Assembly: GCA_937974135.1 (NCBI GenBank)
Contig: CALJIH010000194.1
Location: forward strand, 1 to 5,838
DNA: 5,838 bases
Reading direction: 5' to 3'
Source of the DNA: an uncultured Cocleimonas sp.
Lineage (GTDB): Bacteria > Pseudomonadota > Gammaproteobacteria > Thiotrichales > Thiotrichaceae
Both the position numbers and the translations under genes were made by a program. Within the stretch, counting starts at the first letter, position 1; every line of letters starts with the position of its first letter. This document shows positions 1-5,806 of the stretch, in pieces. Under the pieces are notes generated by a model. The model was not told the DNA's origin, searched no databases, and saw nothing but the letters and a program-made list of their open reading frames with translations.

Positions 1-44
1 CTTCAGCCTGATCACTTAATGTAGTATTCATTAGGTAGATAATA
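1..44 (+). other. Leader upstream of the hydroxy-acid dehydrogenase gene
   Basis: This short stretch precedes the first gene. It ends with a weak Shine-Dalgarno, AGGT at 33-36, eight bases before the ATG. Frame 1 reads seven residues (LQPDHLM) and then TAG at 22-24. Frame 2 reads FSLIT and then TAA at 17-19. Either could be the tail of an upstream plus-strand gene, but the fragment is too short to tell. No promoter can be called in so little sequence. Confidence 0.4.
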
Positions 45-1190
45 ATGGTGCAAGCTTTAATCCGAAAATCTGCCTGTGTTGCTGATCTAAAAAAACGCGC
101 AAAGCGGCGCATTCCAAAATTTGCATTTGACTATATCGAAGGTGGATGTAATAGCGAATTAGCGATAAAAAACAATCGTGAAGCCTTAGACGATGTTTTT
201 CTTCGACCTGAATACCTGCAAAGTTATAACAAACCCGAACTGGGTATTGAGTTATTGGGTCAAAAATATTCAGCACCTTTTGGTATTGCACCTTTGGGCC
301 TAACAGGTCTAGTCTGGCCAGATGCTTCAGCAATGCATGCACGAGCAGCGTTAAAGTCGAATATCCCGTTTGTGCTGAGTACCGTCTCAACCATTTCAAT
401 TGAAGATGCGGCTAAGAACGCAAAAGAGAATTTTTGGTTTCAGCTTTATCCCCCCGCCGACGAAGAAATCTTAGATGATATGTTAGATCGATTGCGTAAA
501 GTCGGTTGTCAAAATTTAGTCGTAACAGTAGATGTACCAACACCCAGTAGACGCATAAGTGCAATTAAAAGTGGACTTGCCGTTCCACCAAAAATTACGC
601 TGAAAAGTATTTTAGAAAGTGTGGTACGACCACAATGGTCTATAAATACGGTGTTAGCAGGTTTGCCTCAATTCGCAACGCTTAGGCCTTATATAAAAGA
701 CGCTACAAATATCGAAGATATTGCCACATTTATTCGTGTGACATTACGAGATGTTGTTGACGAAAACACACTAAAAAGTCTGAGAAAAAAATGGCAAGGT
801 AATCTCATTATAAAAGGCATTAGCCATGCCGATGATGCAATCGCCGTCAAAGAACTTGGAGCAGATGGCATCATCGTTTCTAACCATGGCGGTCGTCAAT
901 TAGATGCTTCCTTACCACCTGCTGAAACCTTGTCTGAAATAATAGATTCTGTCGGCTCTGATATAACTGTTATGGCAGATAGCGGTGTAGAAACAGGCGT
1001 CGATATTGCTCGATATCTCGCACTCGGTGCTGAATGTGTATTTGCAGGACGAGCGTTTCTTTATGGTGTTGCGGCACATGGTGAACAGGGTGCTGAACAT
1101 TCTATTGATTTGTTGAAAGATGAATTAGAACAGGTGATGTCACAAGTACATTGTGGAATACCTGGATTAATGCATCAACATTTAGAGTAA
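45..1190 (+). CDS. FMN-dependent alpha-hydroxy-acid dehydrogenase/oxidase (LldD/MdlB/glycolate oxidase family)
   Basis: This 381-residue protein has the normal length for the family, a single FMN-binding TIM barrel that oxidises 2-hydroxy acids (lactate, glycolate, mandelate and similar) to 2-oxo acids. Active-site positions of the family are visible in order: Tyr30 in FDYIEGG, Tyr135 in QLYP, Asp163 in TVDVP, Arg169/Arg170 after it, Lys257 in IIKGI, and the catalytic His281 with Arg284 in SNHGGRQLD. The FMN-phosphate segment GRAFLYG is at 335-341. The long loop at about 170-250, including RPQW and a following LPQFATL, resembles the loop-4 region of mandelate and lactate dehydrogenases that can mediate membrane association. 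The segment DSGVETGVD (312-320) lacks the Arg usually found at position 316. The ATG at 45 has AGGT eight bases upstream and keeps the usual N-terminus (CVADLKKRAKRRIPKFAFDY). The gene ends with tandem TAA TAA stops and converges on the TRAP operon. The family is certain; the substrate, and whether the electron acceptor is oxygen or the respiratory chain, are not. Confidence 0.93.
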   Translation: MVQALIRKSACVADLKKRAKRRIPKFAFDYIEGGCNSELAIKNNREALDDVFLRPEYLQSYNKPELGIELLGQKYSAPFGIAPLGLTGLVWPDASAMHARAALKSNIPFVLSTVSTISIEDAAKNAKENFWFQLYPPADEEILDDMLDRLRKVGCQNLVVTVDVPTPSRRISAIKSGLAVPPKITLKSILESVVRPQWSINTVLAGLPQFATLRPYIKDATNIEDIATFIRVTLRDVVDENTLKSLRKKWQGNLIIKGISHADDAIAVKELGADGIIVSNHGGRQLDASLPPAETLSEIIDSVGSDITVMADSGVETGVDIARYLALGAECVFAGRAFLYGVAAHGEQGAEHSIDLLKDELEQVMSQVHCGIPGLMHQHLE

Positions 1191-1205
1191 TAAGAGTTAG
1201 AAATC
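1191..1205 (+). repeat. 15-bp imperfect direct repeat, left copy
   Basis: TAAGAGTTAGAAATC here matches TAAGAGCTAGAAATC at 1291-1305 at 14 of 15 positions. The copies are exactly 100 bp apart and flank the shared terminator. The function is unknown. It could be a remnant of a small duplication or a coincidence in AT-rich DNA. Confidence 0.45.
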
Positions 1206-1255
1206 GATAAAAGTAGGGGGGTGTCTTTTAGATATTCTGAATTACTTTCAAACAT

Positions 1256-1285
1256 AAAAAGGGACTGATAAATCAGTCCCTTTTT
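1256..1285. terminator. Bidirectional intrinsic terminator between convergent genes
   Basis: An eight-pair stem, GGGACTGA with TCAGTCCC, closes on a TAAA loop at 1269-1272. It is extended by AAAAA on the left (1256-1260) and TTTTT on the right (1281-1285), giving 13 contiguous pairs. Because each strand reads a T-run directly after the GC-containing stem, it should end transcripts from both the dehydrogenase gene (plus) and the TRAP permease gene (minus). Confidence 0.93.
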
Positions 1286-1290
1286 AATTC

Positions 1291-1305
1291 TAAGAGCTAG
1301 AAATC
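1291..1305 (+). repeat. 15-bp imperfect direct repeat, right copy
   Basis: This is the partner of the copy at 1191-1205, with one mismatch (C for T at the sixth base). It lies between the terminator and the stop codon of the TRAP permease gene. Confidence 0.45.
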
Positions 1306-1308
1306 TAA

Positions 1309-3651
1309 CTATCCAGCATAAAGATACCTTGGTAACCACAACGCTATCTGCGGGAAGGATACAATACATAGTAATCCAATCAACTGAATAACCATGAACT
1401 GCATCATACCTAGGTAGATGTCTTTTAGATCCCATTCAGGTACAACACCTTTCAGGAAGTAAGCAGACAATGCCACGGGAGGACTCAACCAGGCGGTTTG
1501 TAGATTCACCGCTACCAGTATTGCGAACCACACTAATAGATCAGTACGGTTAAGATCGAAAGCAGGACCCAGAGTTTCAACGACTGGTAATAAAATAGGA
1601 ACGATAATCAAAACGATAGGAACCCACTCTAATGGCCAACCTAACAAGAAGATCAATGCCATGATGAGGAATAACGTCCAACCAGGAGATAGGTTAAATG
1701 ACAGTAATAACTCAGTCAGCATCTGTGGCGTTCCAAGGTTCGAGAATACCGCACCGAAGAAGTTAGATGCCGCTACCAAGAACATAATCAGTACGCTGAT
1801 TTCTAGTGTTTTAATTAATGCTTCGTAACCACCCGAAATGGTGAACTTGCCGTAAGCCATTGATAGAACAATTGAACCTAATGCTCCACAGGCTGCAGCT
1901 TCCGCTGGTGTTGCGAAACCCATAAGGATTGAACCCAATGCTGCTGCAATTAAAACAGTTGGGGGTACTAGTCCCATAAAGAACTCATACCAAAGGTCAG
2001 AGAAGAAGAAACCGTTTGGTTTTGCTTTTCTTGACCAAGCGTAAACAGCAAACATTACGAAAAGCCATAATATTGGAATGATTAATCCAGCTAATGGGAA
2101 GATTGCAAGAGAGCCTGCAGCACCTAAAGTACATAACCATATAAAGATAGCAAGGCCAACCATTACTAAAGCAACTTCTAAGGCATAGAATGGAGAAGTT
2201 TCTGGTTGATCTTCAGCGGCTAGAATAGGACCTAGGTTAGGATTAATCATACAACGACCAATCGTGTACAACATATAAAGACCCGCTAATAACATACCAG
2301 GGATAATCGCAGCACGGAACAGATCAGTGACCGGGACTTCAAGTACTGGACCCATTACAATCAACATGATTGAAGGGGGTATCAAAATACCTAACGTACC
2401 ACCAGCGGTAATAGCACCTGCAGATAATTTAACGTCATAACCAGAACGATTCATGGTTTTTGCAGCCATGATACCGAGTATGGTTACTGATGCACCAACG
2501 ATACCTGTTGCCGCAGCAAAGATCATTGATACGAATAATACTGCGATGAATAATGCACCGCGAGTACGCGACATCATCATTTGTACCGCGTTAAACAAAC
2601 GCTCCATCAAACCAGCTGATTCCATCATGATGCCCATCAAGATGAATAGTGGAACAGCAACTAGCTGATCATCCAACATCGTTGAGTTAACCTGTAGCGT
2701 CAGCAAGAAGAAGGTTAAATTACTACTACCACCCCAAGTACCAAATACGAAACCTAGGAATAACAAGGTAAATGAAATTGGGAAACCAATGAATATTGAA
2801 AATAGCATTGCACCAAGCATTACCATTCCAATTAGAGGTTTAGATAAACCACCATCGCCAAATAATCCTGAGAACCATTCACCTAAAGGTAATGTATCTG
2901 GTAGGAATACTGCAATACAAATGATGGCTAGGATAATTAAGTAGAATGGGAATATTTTTAAGAACTTCGCTTCACGTTCTTTGCCCATTTGATGGAATGC
3001 ACGGAATAATTCAGCAAAACCTTGAAGGAATAAGAGTAATGCACCAATTGGCATAAAGATACGAGCAGGCCATAGGTAGGGTGCCCATGTTGAATCACTG
3101 GCTTCTTCCCAGCGTCCAAATCCTTCCGTGATACCTTTAAAACCTACAGAGTCTAAAGTGAAATCTAACGAACTCCAGAAGAAAAAGAGCATTGAAGGAA
3201 AATAGAACAATAGATATAAAGTCGCATCTACTGTTGCTTGTGTTTTTGGTGTCCAATTTCTAAAGATGAAATCAGCTCGGATGTGAACGCCACGCATCAG
3301 AGCGTAACCTGCAGCACCCATAAATAATACGCCACCTAACATTCGGCTAACGTCATACGACCATAGGGTTGGACCTAGGCCCCATGCTCTTGCGGTATCT
3401 GCCATGTCATAAGAGGCTAATACCCCAAACATACTTCTTGAGAATACCTCGACAACCATAGCGATCATTAGTGGTATTAAGAATAGACAAATGATTCTTC
3501 CTGCCCATAGATTTAGTACATCTATAAAACCTGTGATCGGTCTCTGCCATGGAGTCATGTCTTCAGGAGTTTGACCGGGCTCTTCTGCGCGACGTTCTGC
3601 GATCAATTCGTCGGTGATATCTAATTCACCTATTTCTACATCATCTGCCAT
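1309..3651 (-). CDS. Fused TRAP transporter permease: small (DctQ) plus large (DctM) subunit
   Basis: This 780-residue inner-membrane protein carries both membrane subunits of a tripartite ATP-independent periplasmic (TRAP) transporter in one chain. After an acidic, soluble N-terminus (about residues 1-38), the DctQ part spans about 40-225 with hydrophobic segments near 48-70, 104-120, 143-163 and 195-215. It contains the DctQ hallmark around 'ALMRGVHIRADF' (117-128). A linking hydrophobic segment at 232-250 follows. The DctM part runs from about 270 to 780. Its signatures include GFPISFTLLFLG (289-300), ATGIVGASVTILG (381-393), TAGGTLGILIPPSIML (415-430), MGFATPAEAAACGALGS (577-593) and VNLQTAWLSPPVALSAYFLKG (about 715-735). 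The DctM part is longer than the usual 425 residues or so because of an extra hydrophobic block at about 486-540, as expected for the mannitol/chloroaromatic (FcbT3-like) type. Together with the periplasmic protein it would import an organic acid driven by an ion gradient, typically sodium. The ATG has AGGGA (3659-3663) seven bases upstream. It is the second gene of the operon, 114 bp after dctP. Confidence 0.94.
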   Translation of the reverse strand: MADDVEIGELDITDELIAERRAEEPGQTPEDMTPWQRPITGFIDVLNLWAGRIICLFLIPLMIAMVVEVFSRSMFGVLASYDMADTARAWGLGPTLWSYDVSRMLGGVLFMGAAGYALMRGVHIRADFIFRNWTPKTQATVDATLYLLFYFPSMLFFFWSSLDFTLDSVGFKGITEGFGRWEEASDSTWAPYLWPARIFMPIGALLLFLQGFAELFRAFHQMGKEREAKFLKIFPFYLIILAIICIAVFLPDTLPLGEWFSGLFGDGGLSKPLIGMVMLGAMLFSIFIGFPISFTLLFLGFVFGTWGGSSNLTFFLLTLQVNSTMLDDQLVAVPLFILMGIMMESAGLMERLFNAVQMMMSRTRGALFIAVLFVSMIFAAATGIVGASVTILGIMAAKTMNRSGYDVKLSAGAITAGGTLGILIPPSIMLIVMGPVLEVPVTDLFRAAIIPGMLLAGLYMLYTIGRCMINPNLGPILAAEDQPETSPFYALEVALVMVGLAIFIWLCTLGAAGSLAIFPLAGLIIPILWLFVMFAVYAWSRKAKPNGFFFSDLWYEFFMGLVPPTVLIAAALGSILMGFATPAEAAACGALGSIVLSMAYGKFTISGGYEALIKTLEISVLIMFLVAASNFFGAVFSNLGTPQMLTELLLSFNLSPGWTLFLIMALIFLLGWPLEWVPIVLIIVPILLPVVETLGPAFDLNRTDLLVWFAILVAVNLQTAWLSPPVALSAYFLKGVVPEWDLKDIYLGMMQFMVIQLIGLLCIVSFPQIALWLPRYLYAG

Positions 3652-3680
3652 TTTATTATCCCTAAGTTAACTTTCAGAAT

Positions 3681-3694
3681 TTATTATTATTATT
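3681..3694 (-). repeat. Short trinucleotide run in the permease leader
   Basis: The plus strand reads four TTA units plus TT, so the mRNA leader of the permease gene contains a run of AAU units between the intergenic stem-loop and the Shine-Dalgarno. This makes an unstructured AU-rich leader, which may aid ribosome access or provide an RNase E-sensitive site. The functional reading is inference. Confidence 0.4.
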
Positions 3695-3707
3695 TTAGAT
3701 TTAATAA

Positions 3708-3736
3708 ACTAAACCCTTCTTAGTGAAGGGTTTAGT
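3708..3736 (-). terminator. Intergenic stem-loop between dctP and permease genes (attenuator or mRNA-stabilising hairpin)
   Basis: There are 12 perfect base pairs (ACTAAACCCTTC at 3708-3719 with GAAGGGTTTAGT at 3725-3736) closing a five-base loop. On the minus strand the stem is followed by TTTATTAAATC, a weak rather than full T-tract. That suits partial termination, or protection of the upstream dctP message from 3' decay. Either role would give more solute-binding protein than permease, as is usual for binding-protein-dependent transporters. The structure is directly visible; the mode of action is inferred. Confidence 0.75.
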
Positions 3737-3765
3737 TGTGAAGCTATAAAACTATAAAGTTTTAA

Positions 3766-4893
3766 TTACTTCTTCTTAACAGAATCAGCGAACGCTTTAC
3801 CTAGAGCAGCGTTAGATGCCTGTGAACCAGCCCAGTAAGGTACTGCGATTGCAGCGAAGTCTTTCTGTGACTGCCATACTTTTGCGAAGAACGCGTTCTC
3901 TTTAGCATTCTTCTCTAGAGATGCTTTAGCAGCACCCATGTAAGCAGGGAAGTAATCAGCTGGAGTATCGTGTAACTGAACGCCGTGGTTCTCAACTAAG
4001 TCTTTAAGTGCTTTACCATTCTCATAGATACGGTAAGACATTGCTTTTGAAAGTGATGCAGTAGCAGCAACTTCAAGTGACTTCTTCTCGTGGTCAGATA
4101 GTTTCTTGTAAACGTCACCGTTGATGTACATATCAGCGTTTACAACAACCTGATGCAGACCTTGTAAGTAGTAATGCTTAAGTACTTTCTGGAAACCGAA
4201 AACACTGTCTGGCTTTGGACAACACCACTCAGCAGCATCGATAGTACCTTTTTCAAGTGCTGGTAAGATATCACCACCACCCATAGCTACTGATGCAACA
4301 CCGATGTCTTTGTACGTCTGACCAGGGATTCCTGGAGGAGTACGGAAACGGTACTTACGGAAATCATCCATTGAGTTAATAGGCTCTTTGAACCAACCTA
4401 GAGCTTCTGGACCAACAGGCTGAAGCATGAAACCTTTAACGTTCATACCCATCTCATCCCAAAGCTGGTCGTATAATTCTTTACCACCACCGAACTGGAA
4501 CCAAGAAACAAATGCGATGTTATCGATACCAACACCTGCACCAGCAACTGGTGAACCAAATAGCATTGCAGCTGGGTGCTTACCTGACCAATAGTGAGTC
4601 CAAGCAAAACCACCTTCTACAAGGCCTTTGTCTACAGCGTCAAGGGTTTCTTTAACGCCTACAACAGCGCCTGCGGGTAATACTTCAATTTTTACAGAAC
4701 CACCAGTTAGATCTGAAACATCTTGTGCGAAGCTTTTAAGCATTGTAACTTCGTCAGCTTTAGCAGATATAACAGATTGAACACGGATAGTTGTTACTTT
4801 ATCAGCTGCTTGAGCAACCATTGATGAACTAGCTAAAGTTAGTCCAACTGCTGCTGTAACGGCAGCTTTTGTCAATTTTGAAAAAACAGACAT
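3766..4893 (-). CDS. TRAP transporter periplasmic solute-binding protein (DctP family, TakP/FcbT1-like)
   Basis: This is a 375-residue secreted protein. Residues 1-29 form a clear Sec signal peptide: Lys6 and Lys9, a hydrophobic core (about 10-25), and a cleavage motif AQA ending at Ala29. The mature part shows the DctP-family order: an N-terminal strand (TTIRVQSVIS), the EVLPAGAVVG stretch (70-79), LGWFKEPI (165-172), the Arg184 region RFRTPPG (182-188), and GTIDAAEW (216-223), where Glu222-Trp223 matches the ligand/cation-site Glu-Trp of 2-oxo-acid-binding TakP. Two features differ from TakP-like proteins as I know them: Glu163 sits where a cation-binding Gln is usual, and Trp223 is followed by Cys224-Cys225-Pro. 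The start at 4893 is chosen because it directly gives the signal peptide and has GAGGAG six bases upstream; a TTG at 4953 would add 20 residues without these signals. The protein delivers its ligand to the fused permease encoded downstream. The ligand is unknown; an organic acid such as a 2-oxo or 2-hydroxy acid is likely. Confidence 0.94.
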   Translation of the reverse strand: MSVFSKLTKAAVTAAVGLTLASSSMVAQAADKVTTIRVQSVISAKADEVTMLKSFAQDVSDLTGGSVKIEVLPAGAVVGVKETLDAVDKGLVEGGFAWTHYWSGKHPAAMLFGSPVAGAGVGIDNIAFVSWFQFGGGKELYDQLWDEMGMNVKGFMLQPVGPEALGWFKEPINSMDDFRKYRFRTPPGIPGQTYKDIGVASVAMGGGDILPALEKGTIDAAEWCCPKPDSVFGFQKVLKHYYLQGLHQVVVNADMYINGDVYKKLSDHEKKSLEVAATASLSKAMSYRIYENGKALKDLVENHGVQLHDTPADYFPAYMGAAKASLEKNAKENAFFAKVWQSQKDFAAIAVPYWAGSQASNAALGKAFADSVKKK

Positions 4894-4899
4894 TTCATT

Positions 4900-4905
4900 C
4901 TCCTC
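4900..4905 (-). promoter_or_regulatory. Strong ribosome binding site fixing the dctP start
   Basis: The minus strand reads GAGGAG six bases before the ATG at 4893-4891. It decides this start over the in-frame TTG at 4953 and predicts high translation, as expected for an abundant periplasmic binding protein. Confidence 0.85.
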
Positions 4906-4975
4906 ATGGTAATTGCTTCCACTTTTTAAAGAACCCCCCACCAGTGAAAGCAAATAAATGCGGGGTATTAAACTA

Positions 4976-5002
4976 TGACAATAGTTACACTAACTATAGT
5001 CA
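4976..5002 (-). promoter_or_regulatory. 27-nt interrupted palindrome at the dctP promoter; candidate operator
   Basis: The plus strand carries TGAC-A-ATAGTTA, a CAC centre, then TAACTAT-A-GTCA. That is 11 matched positions per arm with one mismatched pair (A opposite A). It lies 83 bases upstream of the dctP start codon. On the minus strand the hexamer TTGACT (5003-4998) is a good -35 match (5 of 6). With a 17-base spacer, TGTCAT (4980-4975) is a poor -10 (4 of 6). The weak -10 suggests that an activator is needed or that this is not the real promoter. The palindrome would fit a dimeric regulator such as a GntR- or LysR-type protein, but no regulator gene is in view. The palindrome is seen directly; the operator role is inferred. 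Confidence 0.6.
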
Positions 5003-5030
5003 AGATTTTAAAAATATTACGTTTTTTTAA

Positions 5031-5702
5031 CTAATTGATGAAAGATTGAATGACTGTTTTCATTCCTACAAATTCATCAACTCCAAACCATCCATCAAAT
5101 AACATTTTTCCTGTTAGAAAGATTAAATAAATTAGACCTGCATACGCGAGCCATGGGTATTTATTCATAATTCTCATTATCATAGTGGCAAAAAACGCCA
5201 TGAAGATGATGGAAAGGACTAAACCGAATACCATCAATGTTCTGTTATCTTTAGCAATAGCAACTATTGCGACAACATTATCGATCGACATGGATACATC
5301 AGCAATAGTTATGGTCAGCATAGCCTGCCAGAATTGTTTTCTAGGGCTGCCTTGATAACCTTTTGCAGTGAGTGCTTCCTCAGCTTTTTCGGTATGATCA
5401 GCTCGAATTTCTTTGTAAAAGCTCCAACAAACCCATGCTAGTAGTAATCCACCGATAAATAAAATCCCTTTTATGGCTATCAAGTAGCTTGCAATGATTG
5501 CAAAAAATATCCTTAAGCCGGCCGCGAGTGCCATACCAGTAATAATGGCCCTTTTGCGAAGTTCGGGGGAGAGGCCCGCGGCAGCCATACCTATAATTAA
5601 GGCATTGTCACCAGAGAGAAAAATATCAACTATTATGATTTGCGCCACACCAGCAGGGTCTGCCAAAATAACATTTATTAAATTTGTTATTACATCTAAC
5701 AC
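5031..5702 (-). CDS. TerC family integral membrane protein (YjbE-like)
   Basis: This 223-residue inner-membrane protein is of the TerC superfamily, whose members include manganese exporters and proteins that supply metal to secreted enzymes. The two family signatures are present as an internal repeat: VDIFLSGDNALIIGMA (25-40) with Asp26, Asp32 and Asn33, and IADVSMSIDNVVAIVAI (133-149) with Asp135, Asp141 and Asn142. These acidic residues in membrane helices are the expected metal-binding positions. Hydrophobic segments lie near 15-40, 53-75, 77-95, 128-150, 157-177 and 184-203. A charged loop at about 97-124 separates the two halves. The compact length without CBS or CorC domains fits the short YjbE/YkoY type. 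The start is GTG, with AAGGA (5712-5716) nine bases upstream. The gene is co-oriented with dctP, but the 137-bp gap contains dctP's own candidate control region, so separate transcription is likely. Family call is firm; the transported ion (Mn2+ likely) is inferred from relatives. Confidence 0.92.
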   Translation of the reverse strand: MLDVITNLINVILADPAGVAQIIIVDIFLSGDNALIIGMAAAGLSPELRKRAIITGMALAAGLRIFFAIIASYLIAIKGILFIGGLLLAWVCWSFYKEIRADHTEKAEEALTAKGYQGSPRKQFWQAMLTITIADVSMSIDNVVAIVAIAKDNRTLMVFGLVLSIIFMAFFATMIMRIMNKYPWLAYAGLIYLIFLTGKMLFDGWFGVDEFVGMKTVIQSFIN

Positions 5703-5711
5703 TATAAACTA

Positions 5712-5716
5712 TCCTT
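5712..5716 (-). promoter_or_regulatory. Ribosome binding site for the GTG-started TerC gene
   Basis: The minus strand reads AAGGA nine bases before the GTG at 5702-5700. It supports the non-ATG start; the family motif begins within 25 residues, leaving no room for a much later start. Confidence 0.7.
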
Positions 5717-5734
5717 ATTTATAATCTTTTTGGG

Positions 5735-5758
5735 ACTTATCGGGGGTATTTGATAAGT
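5735..5758. repeat. 7-bp inverted repeat in the TerC gene leader
   Basis: ACTTATC (5735-5741) pairs with GATAAGT (5752-5758) around a ten-base loop containing five consecutive G on the plus strand (C on the mRNA). It would form a modest hairpin in the 5' leader of the TerC mRNA, just downstream of the LacI-type palindrome. It is not followed by a T-run on either strand, so it is not a terminator. It may be a chance structure or a binding site. Confidence 0.4.
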
Positions 5759-5759
5759 T

Positions 5760-5775
5760 ATGTAAGCGCTTACAT
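5760..5775. promoter_or_regulatory. Perfect 16-bp palindrome, LacI-family type operator
   Basis: ATGTAAGCGCTTACAT is fully self-complementary. It has the central CG flanked by A/T-rich half-sites (AAGCGCTT core) typical of LacI/GalR-family operators, and it fits the general pattern TGWAANCGNTNWCA. It lies two bases downstream of a -10-like TATACT on the minus strand and covers the expected transcription start, a classic repressor position. LacI-family sites usually control sugar-use genes, so the true target may be a divergent gene beyond the window rather than the TerC gene. The palindrome is certain; the regulator family is inferred from the site. Confidence 0.72.
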
Positions 5776-5777
5776 CT

Positions 5778-5806
5778 AGTATAGATGTGATTAAAGAAGA
5801 TTGCAT
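5778..5806 (-). promoter_or_regulatory. Possible sigma-70 promoter of the TerC gene
   Basis: The minus strand has TATACT at 5783-5778 (5 of 6 to the -10 consensus). Seventeen bases upstream is only a weak -35 (ATGCAA at 5806-5801, 3 of 6). The predicted start would be near 5771, inside the LacI-type palindrome, giving an mRNA leader of roughly 70 bases. Confidence 0.4.

Noticed and set aside
31..399. 122-codon minus-strand reading frame opposite the dehydrogenase gene
   Set aside because: It lies almost wholly antisense to a gene with clear family motifs, has no recognisable domain, and no convincing Shine-Dalgarno.
1222..1430. 12-bp exact repeat TGTCTTTTAGAT at 1222-1233 and 1419-1430
   Set aside because: About one such exact 12-mer match is expected by chance in a window of this size, and the second copy lies within permease coding sequence.
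689..1435. Three minus-strand frames (689-874, 912-1100, 1175-1435) within or beside the dehydrogenase and permease genes
   Set aside because: They are short, have no recognisable protein family, and overlap well-supported genes or the shared terminator. The last one reads through the terminator and into the permease gene in another frame.
2453..2668. 71-codon plus-strand frame inside the permease gene
   Set aside because: It is antisense to the conserved DctM core, with low-complexity residues that reflect the complement of membrane-segment codons.
4894..4953. Upstream TTG start that would extend the solute-binding protein by 20 residues
   Set aside because: The extension (MLSLVGGSLKSG...) would bury the signal peptide behind a polar stretch, while the ATG at 4893 has a strong GAGGAG at ideal spacing and a textbook signal sequence directly after it.
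4894..5030. Sigma-54 promoter for the TRAP operon (as in DctB/DctD-controlled dicarboxylate uptake)
   Set aside because: No GG-N10-GC element with the expected TGGCAC/TTGC context could be found by eye on the minus strand.
5005..5030. Hairpin TTAAAAA/TTTTTAA after the TerC gene as a terminator
   Set aside because: The pairing is made only of A and T with a nine-base loop, so it would be too weak for a reliable intrinsic terminator.
5494..5724. 76-codon plus-strand frame opposite the start of the TerC gene
   Set aside because: It mirrors the conserved TerC N-terminal motif on the other strand and has no independent support.
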